A stretch of 64,000 nucleotides of DNA from Chlamydiifrater volucris (lineage in GTDB: Bacteria; Chlamydiota; Chlamydiia; Chlamydiales; Chlamydiaceae): NCBI RefSeq assembly GCF_902806995.1, contig NZ_LR777654.1:992001-1056000 (forward strand), written 5' to 3'. Under the pieces are notes generated by a model. The model was not told the DNA's origin and ran no database searches. It worked only from the letters and a program-made list of their open reading frames with translations. Positions 19,424 to 27,958 of the stretch are shown here, one piece after another. A program made the translations under genes and the position numbers. The first letter of the stretch is position 1. Each line of letters begins with the position of its first letter.

Positions 19424-19435
19424 TTCTTCACTCTC

Positions 19436-20011
19436 ATGAGATTTCTATTCTTTTTAATTCTATCTTGTTCATTATCCTCCTGTATTGGTTATACCTTTGT
19501 TCAACCGCAAAGTATTCTTAGCAATTCGTGGGGCCAAGCCCCCATATATGTATGTCCCATTCAAAATGATCTAGGGGGGGAGTTTCTTTCTGCCATAACT
19601 AATGCTTTGGTTAGCAGAAACTTCTGTATTAGCTCCGAGGATTGTGCCGACTATGTGCTACTGGTAGAAATTATAAAGGAGGTTGACCGTAATGTTGGTT
19701 TTTCTTATGCCCCGAATAAGCAAGGAGAAGAGATTCAAAAACATTTCCTAGTATCTGACGAAGGACGCCTTTCACTCACTGCAGACGTAAAACTTAGAAA
19801 ACTTTCTTCCGGAGAAATTATTTTTACTAAGAGAGTGTTCTCTAATGAAGTTGTCTTTGATTTTGAGCCCGATGTTGGAATAGAAAATGCTCATGATTTT
19901 TCTCTGGGCCAATACGAAATGTATGGAGAGGCTAAGAAAAGCGCTCGAAAGACATTGTTGACAACCGTAGCTCAACTAATTGCGAAACAGATGTACTATG
20001 ACCTTGTCTAA
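19436..20011 (+). CDS. Lipoprotein, candidate LptE-type LPS assembly protein
   Basis: A 191-residue protein with a clear lipoprotein signal (FLILSCSLSSC, Cys at about 16) followed by IGYTFVQP. The mature part follows the LptE pattern: a G-Y-x-F start after the lipid Cys, I-Y-V-x-P-I, alternating strands, a C-terminal helix (ARKTLLTTVAQLIAKQMYYDLV). LptE plugs the LptD barrel that inserts LPS. Position matches CT548. It begins 12 bases after the TPR gene and overlaps rsbW by 14 bases. LptE assignment is by architecture, not search. Confidence 0.7.
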   Translation: MRFLFFLILSCSLSSCIGYTFVQPQSILSNSWGQAPIYVCPIQNDLGGEFLSAITNALVSRNFCISSEDCADYVLLVEIIKEVDRNVGFSYAPNKQGEEIQKHFLVSDEGRLSLTADVKLRKLSSGEIIFTKRVFSNEVVFDFEPDVGIENAHDFSLGQYEMYGEAKKSARKTLLTTVAQLIAKQMYYDLV

Positions 20012-20429
20012 AGTCCAACAAACCTTCCCGGCTGTTATGGGAGAGCTACATAACATGCTGGATTTTGTTAAAAGAGCTGGAAAAAAAACTGCTCTAGGCA
20101 AAAATCGTCTAGCCAAACTAGAACTAGCCTGCGAGGAATTTTTAGTTAACATCATTTCTTACGCGTACGATACTGCCTCTTCCGTAGGGATCATCAATAT
20201 TCTATGTAGAAATTCTTCAGAATATTTTGAAGTGACAATCACAGATCATGGAAGACACTTTGATCCCGCTCAAGCTGTTATAGAAACCCCAACCGACAAA
20301 CCCTTGAAGGATCGAGAACCTGGAGGATTAGGAATTTTCCTCGCCCGTTCATCCGTAGATGAAGTGCGCTATGAACGGCTTAACAATACCAATATGTTGC
20401 GTATTTATACCTATTTTAACAAAGAATAG
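19998..20429 (+). CDS. rsbW: RsbW-type serine kinase / anti-sigma factor
   Basis: About 143 residues with the HATPase_c (GHKL) fold: N-box LELACEEFLVNIISYAY, G1-type TDHGRHFDP and GGLGIFLARSSVDEV. In chlamydiae RsbW is part of a partner-switching network with RsbV proteins and RsbU. The frame opens at TTG 19980, but ATG at 19998 gives MTLSKVQQTFPA, the usual start. It overlaps the end of the lipoprotein gene. Confidence 0.9.
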   Translation: MTLSKVQQTFPAVMGELHNMLDFVKRAGKKTALGKNRLAKLELACEEFLVNIISYAYDTASSVGIINILCRNSSEYFEVTITDHGRHFDPAQAVIETPTDKPLKDREPGGLGIFLARSSVDEVRYERLNNTNMLRIYTYFNKE

Positions 20430-20612
20430 CTATCAAAACCTGCTTCTTAAAACAAAAGCCTTTATTAGATCCTTTTATGTACAATCAATTAAACGGTAAA
20501 CCCCAGAATCATAAATCTATTTTTTATCTACCATGTCTCTAACTACGTGTTGAAAAACAAAACTAAAAATGGCGATATTTGTCTCTAAAAGTACATCAAC
20601 ATAGCTCATCCA

Positions 20613-21929
20613 ATGGGTTCTCGTTTTCTTAAGCAATTTCTTTCTTTTTTAACCTTTTTAGTAATAAACCAATCTTTTTTACTTTTAGCAGCTTTTGACC
20701 CAACTATCACTTCCTCTCTCAAACTTTCTGGAGAAAGTCTTCTTCTTGTCAACGTATCTAATGGGGATATTTTGTATGAGAAAAATTCTGAGACTCCCAT
20801 CTATCCTGCCAGCATGACAAAAGTTGCAACAGCACTTTTTATTCTTGCTTGCTATCCAGAAATTCTAGAAAAGTACGTCACCATAAAAAAAGATTACCTA
20901 TCCACGATAACCCCAGAAATCAAAAAAGAGTCTGGATACCGAAGCCCGCCTTATTGGCTGGAGAGCGATGGAACTAACGTAGGGTTAAAACTAAGAGAAG
21001 AAATCTTGGGAAAGGAATTATTCCTCTCTCTCTTGATTTGTTCTGCCAATGATGCAGCTAATGCCCTTGCTGGAGCTTGCTCCGGATCCATTCCCAAGTT
21101 CATGGAAGAACTCAACATTTTCTTGAAGCAAATTGGCTGTACTTCCACTCATTTTAACAACCCTCATGGGTTACACCATCCAGATCACTTCACCACAGCA
21201 AGAGACCTAGCTCTAATTTTTCGTCTCGCATTAAAATACCCCCTATTCCGGGAAACGATAGCTACTACTCGATATAAATCTCTTGAAACCAATTTAGAGC
21301 CTGGAAGAATTTTCCAACAAACGAACAAAATGGTAATTCCTTCCTCGCAATTTTATTATCGATATGCTGTGGGAGGAAAAACAGGCTCTACAAAATGTGC
21401 AGGGAAAAATCTGGTATGTGCAGCGAAAAATCATCGTCGGGAAGTTATTGTTGTAGCATCTGGATATCATAAATCTGTAGCAGTTCTATACGATGATGTA
21501 AGATCCTTATTTGAAGTAGCTTTAAATGAACCTTACCAAAAAGATTACCTACTTCCTCCGGGATCGTCTTTTTCTATATCTTTCAGTAATAGTTGGAAAA
21601 AAGTCAGGGTTCCACTGCCCGAAGGGATCTATTACAACTTCTTCGCCTCGGAAGGGAAAAAACAAGCATCCATGATCTTTCAGCAAACCCTAAAAACTCT
21701 TCCTATAGCAGAAAACTTATGCTTAGGAGAAATCCTAGTTCTTGACCATACTGGTAACACTTTGTCATCTTTCCCCTTGGTAACAAAAAAGCGACTCACT
21801 CATAGCTTATTATCGAGATTTTCTGTCTTTCTAGCAAAAAAGGCTCTCCCTTTTTCCCTTATCATATACACTCTACTCCTATTGAAAAAAAGGCGATCTA
21901 GACACCGGTCTCGAAGCATTTTTTCATAA
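20613..21929 (+). CDS. dacF: D-alanyl-D-alanine carboxypeptidase (penicillin-binding, DacF/DacC type)
   Basis: The 438-residue protein has a signal sequence, the peptidase S11 domain with SMTK at residues 67-70, SAN at 144-146 and KTG at 256-258, a C-terminal PBP5-like beta domain, and a C-terminal hydrophobic helix followed by basic residues (KKRRSRHRSRS) that would anchor it in the inner membrane. It trims the pentapeptide of the ring-like chlamydial peptidoglycan. It stands alone, 183 bases after rsbW, with ATG start. Matches CT551. Confidence 0.94.
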   Translation: MGSRFLKQFLSFLTFLVINQSFLLLAAFDPTITSSLKLSGESLLLVNVSNGDILYEKNSETPIYPASMTKVATALFILACYPEILEKYVTIKKDYLSTITPEIKKESGYRSPPYWLESDGTNVGLKLREEILGKELFLSLLICSANDAANALAGACSGSIPKFMEELNIFLKQIGCTSTHFNNPHGLHHPDHFTTARDLALIFRLALKYPLFRETIATTRYKSLETNLEPGRIFQQTNKMVIPSSQFYYRYAVGGKTGSTKCAGKNLVCAAKNHRREVIVVASGYHKSVAVLYDDVRSLFEVALNEPYQKDYLLPPGSSFSISFSNSWKKVRVPLPEGIYYNFFASEGKKQASMIFQQTLKTLPIAENLCLGEILVLDHTGNTLSSFPLVTKKRLTHSLLSRFSVFLAKKALPFSLIIYTLLLLKKRRSRHRSRSIFS

Positions 21930-22057
21930 TTTGATATATTTTTTTTTGCACTTTAACTAGAATCCCCGCTGCCTTTTTGTATCTTTGAGAGATTTCAGTA
22001 AGGTCTTAGTATTCCCTGGTTTTTGACTGGTTGCGCAACAGTTTCTTTGGGAGCCTT

Positions 22058-22153
22058 ATGAGGGTCCTTAAGGACTGCTTCTCTTGGTCTTCTCTTACTA
22101 AAGAGATAGAATCTTCAAAGCTGAGGAAAACTCCTACCGATCACCAATTATGA
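22058..22153 (+). CDS. Possible 31-residue small protein
   Basis: An ATG-started frame beginning MRVLKDCFSWSS and ending PTDHQL, with a good Shine-Dalgarno (GGGAG, four bases before ATG), lies between dacF and the exported-protein gene. It ends 31 bases before the next start. It has no recognisable domain. It could be a leader peptide for the downstream gene or chance. Supported only by start signal and position. Confidence 0.3.
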   Translation: MRVLKDCFSWSSLTKEIESSKLRKTPTDHQL

Positions 22154-22184
22154 AAGTATACTCAACAACCGCTTCATCAAGAGT

Positions 22185-22670
22185 TTGTATTTTATGTATT
22201 CCAAGATTCATCTTTTCGTTGCTACGACAATCATCGCTACTGGTCAATCTGAATGTCTTGCAAATGTTGTATCCTTTAAGTCATTGTTTGTTACAGAATC
22301 TCTCTACAAGGAGGCTGTAGCTATTCCCGTAGCAACACTCCCCTCTCCCGTCGAGCATGATTCAAAAGATCCCCTCCAAGAACCACCTTCAGCGCCGGTC
22401 AAAGCGCCTTCAACTGAAAACTCACTTGAAGAAATCTCGTGCACTTCCGAACCAGTAGAGAAAGAAATTGAGTCCACAGGAACATCTTCCGGCTCCCCAG
22501 CATTTAACGAAGATCTTAATTGTAGGGCTCCTTGTGAAGGATTTTGCTACAATTTGTTTTCCTTTAAGGAATTGCTGTCTGATTATGGGCCAAGCAGTGA
22601 TGTCGATCTACTTTACGAGCATGGATTTGTTTTTCTATCTTGTGTTTTAGAACAACTACAATGGGAGTAA
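22185..22670 (+). CDS. Small exported Pro-rich protein of unknown function
   Basis: A 161-residue frame with a signal-peptide-like start (YSKIHLFVATTIIATGQSECLA), an acidic Pro/Ser-rich disordered middle (about residues 50-105) and a C-terminal segment with four Cys residues (NCRAPCEGFCYNLF) ending SCVLEQLQWE. It lies where C. trachomatis carries CT552 between dacF and rsmB; I cannot confirm homology. Start is TTG 22185 or ATG 22194. Its stop faces the rsmB stop with 3 bases between. Confidence 0.6.
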   Translation: MYFMYSKIHLFVATTIIATGQSECLANVVSFKSLFVTESLYKEAVAIPVATLPSPVEHDSKDPLQEPPSAPVKAPSTENSLEEISCTSEPVEKEIESTGTSSGSPAFNEDLNCRAPCEGFCYNLFSFKELLSDYGPSSDVDLLYEHGFVFLSCVLEQLQWE

Positions 22671-22673
22671 GAA

Positions 22674-23807
22674 TTAAACTTTGAAAATCACGGAGTACAT
22701 TCCATCTCCGGATCCAGTGGTAGGCAGAAGTTTGGTTTCCTTCTCTACTTCCCAGCCAAAGGTTTTAACAAAAAATTTTTTTTGCTCTTCATTTTCCTGA
22801 GGGAGCAGGGAGCAAGTGATGTAGACCAACCTGCCTGAGCTGCAGACAAACTGTCTGGCTTCATTAACAATTTTTCTTTGAAGAGTTACCCACAGAGATA
22901 ATTTCTTGGAGGATAATAACCATTTTCCTTCTGGGTGTCTGCGGAAAGTCCCCGACCCCGAACAAGGGGCATCTATAACAACGACATGACATCGTTTAGT
23001 ATACTTGTTCAAGGTCTTCCTATTTACAATTGAAAAGTTCGTATTTCCTGAACGAAGTAAGCGTTTTTGGGCCTGTCTCAAGGCAACTTTTCGAATATCG
23101 TGCAGGAGAATTAAGGATGCTTTCTCTGCAAACACTAAGCTTTTACCTCCTGCTCCTGCGCAATAATCAAGCACAACATCTGAAGCAGTGATGGGTACTT
23201 CTTGGGAGACTTTTTGAGAAGACAAGTCTTGAAACTCAAAAAGTCCTTCATTAAATTCTTTGGTCCTTTGCAAAGGATATCTTTCCACCAACCGTATTGC
23301 ACCAGGAATCGAACTACTAACCTCCCCTACGAATCGTCCTTCCCACCTATGCAGCAATTCCTTAGGAGAAATTTTTTTGGTATTCACTCGAATACTAGTT
23401 GGTGCCTCTTCTTGAAATAGAGCCAAACACTGCCTCACGTATTCCTCTGGATAGCAATCTTTTAACAAAGATAGAAAATCGTCAGAGACAGAGTAGTAAA
23501 TCGCTTGCGAGCAAGGACTATCTTCTTTGAGAGTCTTTAGATCCTTTTCCAGTATTAAGGAGACAAGGTTCTCTGAAGAACATCGTTGATTCGTTTCTTT
23601 TAAGTAATATTTTAAAAAACGAAAATTCCTAATGATAAGATAGAAACACTCACTGATAAACTTACGATCTTTGGACCCTAAGGATTTATTATTTTTAAAA
23701 TACCAGGCCAGCACTTGATCTGAAGGACTAAGGAAACTCGCTTCAATGAATTCCCGCAAAACCCGTTGTAAATGATATGCACGAAAAGGAACCATAATAG
23801 TGCTCAT
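22674..23807 (-). CDS. rsmB: 16S rRNA m5C methyltransferase (RsmB/Fmu family)
   Basis: The 377-residue protein has an N-terminal NusB-like helical region (to about 150) and an NOL1/NOP2/Sun methyltransferase domain: DYCAGAGGKS for S-adenosylmethionine, catalytic DAPCSGSGTFRRHPE and YITCSLLPQENEEQ with the second conserved Cys. It methylates a 16S rRNA cytosine. In C. trachomatis the homologue CT553 follows CT552, as here. Start ATG 23807, or the ATG five codons later. Confidence 0.93.
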   Translation of the reverse strand: MSTIMVPFRAYHLQRVLREFIEASFLSPSDQVLAWYFKNNKSLGSKDRKFISECFYLIIRNFRFLKYYLKETNQRCSSENLVSLILEKDLKTLKEDSPCSQAIYYSVSDDFLSLLKDCYPEEYVRQCLALFQEEAPTSIRVNTKKISPKELLHRWEGRFVGEVSSSIPGAIRLVERYPLQRTKEFNEGLFEFQDLSSQKVSQEVPITASDVVLDYCAGAGGKSLVFAEKASLILLHDIRKVALRQAQKRLLRSGNTNFSIVNRKTLNKYTKRCHVVVIDAPCSGSGTFRRHPEGKWLLSSKKLSLWVTLQRKIVNEARQFVCSSGRLVYITCSLLPQENEEQKKFFVKTFGWEVEKETKLLPTTGSGDGMYSVIFKV

Positions 23808-23830
23808 GATAAAAAATCTTCTCTTTTTCT

Positions 23831-24955
23831 TCAGACAGATTTTCTACTAGAGACCACTTCTTCCATCAAAGATTGTTTAAATTCCTCTTTGCGATTCCAT
23901 AACCAACTCTCCAGAGTAACTCCCAATAGCCAATCTATCTTAATACCTTTGTCAATAACAGTGTCTATAAAAAGGAGTATTTCCTGGATCTCTCTAGCAT
24001 CCTTAGCTAAAGGAAATACTTTCTCTCTTCGAAGCTCTTGTAAAAGAGCCTGACCTATAATAATCTGGCTATTTTTAAATACCTCCACATTTTGTTCGTG
24101 TATTAATTCCCATTCTCCCAAAATTCCTCTGCCCTGGTTTGAGTGTAATCCTCTCTCTATACATCTCCACATAGGCAATGTATTGACAACAAAAGCTTTA
24201 ACCAACTCTTTAGTCAACAAACAAAAATCTTCAAAACTAAATTTTGTTAAGGATAAAAAATTATTGATTACTCTACTTTCTATTTCTCCAATTTTAACAT
24301 CCCGATGATTAATAGAAACTGTAAGAAATTTTTCCAACAAGCGACTTCTCACTTGATCAGCTACACAGGTCTCGGACATCAAAAAATCCAACAGTGTTTT
24401 GAGAAGAAATGTCTCATTTTGCCGGATCTTAATGACGTCATGCATGAGATGCTTCAGAGAGCTACTAATAGAAATTCCCTTTTCAGCAAGGTAAGAGATC
24501 TCTTTTTTTGATGCCGTTGGAGAATATTTCTCTACTCCACTTTGAAAAACTGTAGTAATTTTAGATTGATTCCTTTGAAGCCCTGCATGCAAAAATTCTT
24601 TTATCCTCAAGAGCTTATTTATAACATCCCGTCGTTCTAAAATATCGTTACCTGTAAACTTGCTCAGCCACCTACGCTGCCATCGTTTTTCTTCATTCAA
24701 CCTCCTGTCAAGGATGCCAAGAAGTTTCGTGAGTTCTAAGTAAGATTTACCTTCGTGACAAATAAGTTTATCTAAGACAGCAGCAAAAATAGATACATCT
24801 TGAGTTTGAGATTCTAACAAACCATCCCCTGCAAAAATAATCATGATTTGTCGTAAATCTCTATCGTAGACTATGTCTACCCTGTTGTCTCTAACAGATA
24901 GCTCTATCACCCTGAGATAATAGTCCGTCGAAAAAGAAAAATCTAACATAGGCAT
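23831..24955 (-). CDS. Chlamydial hypothetical protein downstream of effector genes
   Basis: A 374-residue, mostly alpha-helical soluble protein with no signal peptide, no membrane segment and no motif I recognise. The N-terminus reads MPMLDFSFSTDYYLRVIELS; residues 80-130 are very basic and helical (KRWQRRWLSKF). It follows the next gene by 43 bases on the same strand and is likely in its operon. By neighbourhood it occupies the place of CT696 near the TmeA/TmeB locus, but I cannot confirm orthology. It is also at the junction with rsmB, where order departs from C. trachomatis. Confidence 0.7.
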   Translation of the reverse strand: MPMLDFSFSTDYYLRVIELSVRDNRVDIVYDRDLRQIMIIFAGDGLLESQTQDVSIFAAVLDKLICHEGKSYLELTKLLGILDRRLNEEKRWQRRWLSKFTGNDILERRDVINKLLRIKEFLHAGLQRNQSKITTVFQSGVEKYSPTASKKEISYLAEKGISISSSLKHLMHDVIKIRQNETFLLKTLLDFLMSETCVADQVRSRLLEKFLTVSINHRDVKIGEIESRVINNFLSLTKFSFEDFCLLTKELVKAFVVNTLPMWRCIERGLHSNQGRGILGEWELIHEQNVEVFKNSQIIIGQALLQELRREKVFPLAKDAREIQEILLFIDTVIDKGIKIDWLLGVTLESWLWNRKEEFKQSLMEEVVSSRKSV

Positions 24956-24998
24956 GAAAGAATGCTGAGTGCGTCCAAGACAAAGCCTTTACATAGAA

Positions 24999-26156
24999 TT
25001 ACTCTGAAAACGAAGAGAAATCTAATTTTTTCCAGCCACGGAAAAATCTTTTTACTATCGCATTAAGCTGTTTATCAAAAGCAACATCATTATGGTAATA
25101 AGCTTTAGCAATGGTAGCCGCGTTTGCTCCTACAGTCTGATCAATAATGTCTCGATTTAGATTCGGATTTGATTCATAAAGTTTTGATACCAAAGACTCT
25201 AGCTCTTTGATAAATTTCTCTCTCAGTCCAAATAACAGGTCCTGAACTAACAACTTCTCATCTTCTCCCAGAGCAGAAAAATCTTGCAGCAATTGAGCTA
25301 AAAGTTTCTCTGTCTCATAACTTCTCAAAGGATCAAAATCCGATAAAGAAGTCATCATATTGGAAGCTTCATAGCGTATGGAAAAAGTAGGAACCATACA
25401 CAGCTTTAAGAGTGCACGCATAGCAGGAACGTTAGAAGTGCCCTCAGAAATACTCTCCACAGCTACGTGACCACACAACTCTTGTATCTCGCGCCACTTC
25501 GTTGAAGATTCAGGGGATAATTCTCGAATTAGAGTTTGTTTAATACTCTTTTCTAAGGGAATGCCCAAAAATAAAGATCGAACATCATCCACTCTTCTTA
25601 AAGCCATCAACATCAGCTTCGCCGCAGCAATTACAGATTCCTTGCTATGAGCGGGAATCTTAAATTGTAATGGAGATAAAACAACTCTAACAAAACCTGC
25701 TTTTAATCTTTTATTATACTGTTGGGCAAGAGAATCTTGAGAACTACTGGATTCTCGAGAATTATAACTTTCATCCCTCCGAACACCAAAATCTACACCC
25801 CTAAAACTCTCAGAAGAGGCGCTGCTTTTATTGGAACAATAACAACACCTTCGTATAACCCCCCAAACCCTTCGAGCTATGGAAAATATCCTTCGCAATA
25901 GATTCCTAAAAAATCCTGTTGGAAGTTCTTGTTCCACCCGACCATGAAGGTCATACTCAGAAGCATACTCCTCTGTCCGAGGTGTTCCCTCCTGAGACTC
26001 AAAAATCTCTTCAGTACACTCAGAAATCCTGTTATCTAAATCCTCAACTTCATCCAAGGAATCACTGTCTTCTTGGTTACTACCAACTTTTTGAGACCCT
26101 ATATCTTCTGGCTGAATTCTTGAATCTTCTCCTCTAGGAGGTATCCCGCTAACCAT
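24999..26156 (-). CDS. Candidate type III effector, Ser-rich N-terminus (TmeB-locus protein)
   Basis: A 385-residue protein. Residues 1-80 are acidic and disordered; 80-110 contain a basic Arg-rich patch with RRCCYCS; 115-150 are Ser-rich; from 150 to the end it is helical. The C-terminal part (KLYESNPNLNRDIIDQTVGANAATIAKAYY) resembles the matching region of the two upstream paralogues (KANPRYSKGLVESN, KANPHANYRLVGQ), suggesting distant relationship. No signal peptide. It lies 16 bases downstream of the tyrosine-motif gene. Effector status is inference from position near pgk and composition. Shine-Dalgarno GGGAG. Confidence 0.6.
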   Translation of the reverse strand: MVSGIPPRGEDSRIQPEDIGSQKVGSNQEDSDSLDEVEDLDNRISECTEEIFESQEGTPRTEEYASEYDLHGRVEQELPTGFFRNLLRRIFSIARRVWGVIRRCCYCSNKSSASSESFRGVDFGVRRDESYNSRESSSSQDSLAQQYNKRLKAGFVRVVLSPLQFKIPAHSKESVIAAAKLMLMALRRVDDVRSLFLGIPLEKSIKQTLIRELSPESSTKWREIQELCGHVAVESISEGTSNVPAMRALLKLCMVPTFSIRYEASNMMTSLSDFDPLRSYETEKLLAQLLQDFSALGEDEKLLVQDLLFGLREKFIKELESLVSKLYESNPNLNRDIIDQTVGANAATIAKAYYHNDVAFDKQLNAIVKRFFRGWKKLDFSSFSE

Positions 26157-26172
26157 CTTACAAACTCCCTAT

Positions 26173-27780
26173 CTACTCATTTCTAGGTGGGAACATATCA
26201 TTTATCATAACTTGCTTAGCAACAAGGGAAGATGTTGGCGTTTGTTTCTCCATATGCTTAAACAAAAGTTGAGTAGAATTTAAGTTTGACTCCACCAATC
26301 CTTTGCTATACCTGGGGTTGGCTTTTTCAATTTCTTTCTGCAACAAGGAAATCAATCCTTGAGCCTGGTTTGTCATGTTCTCTAGAGCTTTATTAAAATC
26401 TCTGGGAGACTTCTCTTTTAAAGCTTGGAGATCCTGTCCTAACCGAGCCAAGTCGGAATCAGCAGTATCATTTATTTCTTCCATAAGCTCTTGCACGTTG
26501 GATGCTGTCCCGGCTTCTAACAAAAACATCATCATTATGTTCGCTGTATCCCACCATCCTCCGTCATTACCTTCCACGAGGGCCTTGTCTAAAATTTGTC
26601 TTGTGTTGGTCTTGACTTGCTTTAACAGACCGGGGTTTGATGCAGGCCCTTTGGCCTGTTTGTGGGCAGTTTTCCTAACTTCCTCAAGAGATTGTGAGGT
26701 AATCCCAAGTCCTAACATCTTGTACTCCACTGGACGTTCTGCTTCGAGCTTTACCCAGCTGTCCCTTAGTATGCTTGCGGGATCCCATCCTTTAGTTTTC
26801 ATCCCTTCCTGGATAGCTTGTTTTAACCCTGCCACTAGAGGGCTATCAGAGGGACTTGGATCAAAGGACTCACCAATCTCTTCGTAAACATGCTCTCCAT
26901 CATCAACCTCTTGCATCCTTTGCTGCATTAGACCCTCATTATCTGGAGTCTCATAAATACTTTCCTCGTCAGAAGTGCGGGAACCTCCCTCACTGGCAGT
27001 GTGATAACTACCTTCACTGCTAACAGTGTGATAACTACCTTCACTGCTAGCTGTTGCGTAAACACTTCCTTCTCTACTGGAATCGGAAGTTTCAAACACA
27101 TTGTCATCATTTCCAGGATACTTGATTTCCTCGTAGATATGCTCCTCATCGTCAGAACTGCTAGAAGAAATCATGGACTTCCTGTCAGATCCCTCCGAGC
27201 GCCCCTTTGTGAGCAACTTAGCTAGATCTCTATCTGCCACTTCTACGTCACCATTTTTTGATGTTTCTAAAGTATGGACCTCAGAATTTGAACGACTTCG
27301 ACTTGGGGGTGTTGTGGGAGCAAAACCAGAATAAATTCCAACTTCTACCTGATCTCTACCCGTTGCATCTTCTCCTGCTAAATTTGGAGCACTACTGCTT
27401 CTATTTGGAGGTGTTGTGGGAGCAAAACTGGAATAAATACCTGTCTCTGGATTACGCAATTCTGGGGCACTTCGAGACTTATTCATTCCTCCTTTTCCGA
27501 ATAAGGAACGCACTTTTTCTGATAATTTGGCTAAAAAACCCTTCCCTTCACCAGAAACTTTATGGGAAGAAGAGGAGGAGGCAGAAGAAGTTGAAGAAGA
27601 GGAGGCCATCCGTCCTCGAGCAACATTACCTACTCTTCCAGACGTTCCCGCAGACTCTCCTTCGGAACTCGAAACTTTTCTATCACCTAAACTACCTTCA
27701 GTTTTTCGAGGCCCTCCGCTGGATGTAGCTCCCTCCCATCGTACTCCCCCTGAAGACCCTTGATTTGGATCAATAGTCAT
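26173..27780 (-). CDS. Candidate type III effector with tandem tyrosine motifs (TmeA-locus family)
   Basis: About 535 residues from MTIDPNQGSSGG; this ATG has a strong Shine-Dalgarno (GGGAG), unlike the upstream in-frame codon at 27813. The first 90 residues are Ser/Gly-rich. Two copies of IYS(S/G)FAPTTPP follow, then a tyrosine cluster: EHIYEEIKY, VYATAS, two copies of SEGSYHT, ESIYETPD and EHVYEEIGE. The last 210 residues form a helical domain shared with the next gene upstream (ends DMFPPRNE against DLFPPND). YEEI is the preferred Src-family SH2 ligand when phosphorylated, and chlamydial Tarp carries tyrosine repeats; host phosphorylation is inference. No signal peptide. Confidence 0.7.
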   Translation of the reverse strand: MTIDPNQGSSGGVRWEGATSSGGPRKTEGSLGDRKVSSSEGESAGTSGRVGNVARGRMASSSSTSSASSSSSHKVSGEGKGFLAKLSEKVRSLFGKGGMNKSRSAPELRNPETGIYSSFAPTTPPNRSSSAPNLAGEDATGRDQVEVGIYSGFAPTTPPSRSRSNSEVHTLETSKNGDVEVADRDLAKLLTKGRSEGSDRKSMISSSSSDDEEHIYEEIKYPGNDDNVFETSDSSREGSVYATASSEGSYHTVSSEGSYHTASEGGSRTSDEESIYETPDNEGLMQQRMQEVDDGEHVYEEIGESFDPSPSDSPLVAGLKQAIQEGMKTKGWDPASILRDSWVKLEAERPVEYKMLGLGITSQSLEEVRKTAHKQAKGPASNPGLLKQVKTNTRQILDKALVEGNDGGWWDTANIMMMFLLEAGTASNVQELMEEINDTADSDLARLGQDLQALKEKSPRDFNKALENMTNQAQGLISLLQKEIEKANPRYSKGLVESNLNSTQLLFKHMEKQTPTSSLVAKQVMINDMFPPRNE

Positions 27781-27900
27781 TAGAATCTCCCAACAAAAAA
27801 AGAAAAAAATCAAAAATTAATTATCTTAATTTTAAAAAATTATTTATTAATAAAACAAACTTCAGAAGAAATAGAATTAAAAATAACAAAGAAAACAAAA

Positions 27901-27932
27901 AAGCCTTTTAATCAAAACTGATTAAAAGGCTT
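27901..27932 (-). terminator. Rho-independent terminator of the 27959 effector gene
   Basis: A perfect 14-base-pair stem (AAGCCTTTTAATCA with its complement) and four-base loop are followed on the minus strand by a T-rich run. It lies just after the stop of the 27959-28966 gene and before the next gene start. Confidence 0.85.
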
Positions 27933-27958
27933 CTAATAAAACAAATAAAAAACAGAAA

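Noticed and set aside
27258..27728. 156-codon plus-strand frame opposite the effector gene
   Set aside because: A shadow of the Ser-rich and repeat coding on the minus strand; composition mirrors the repeats and no start signal is present.
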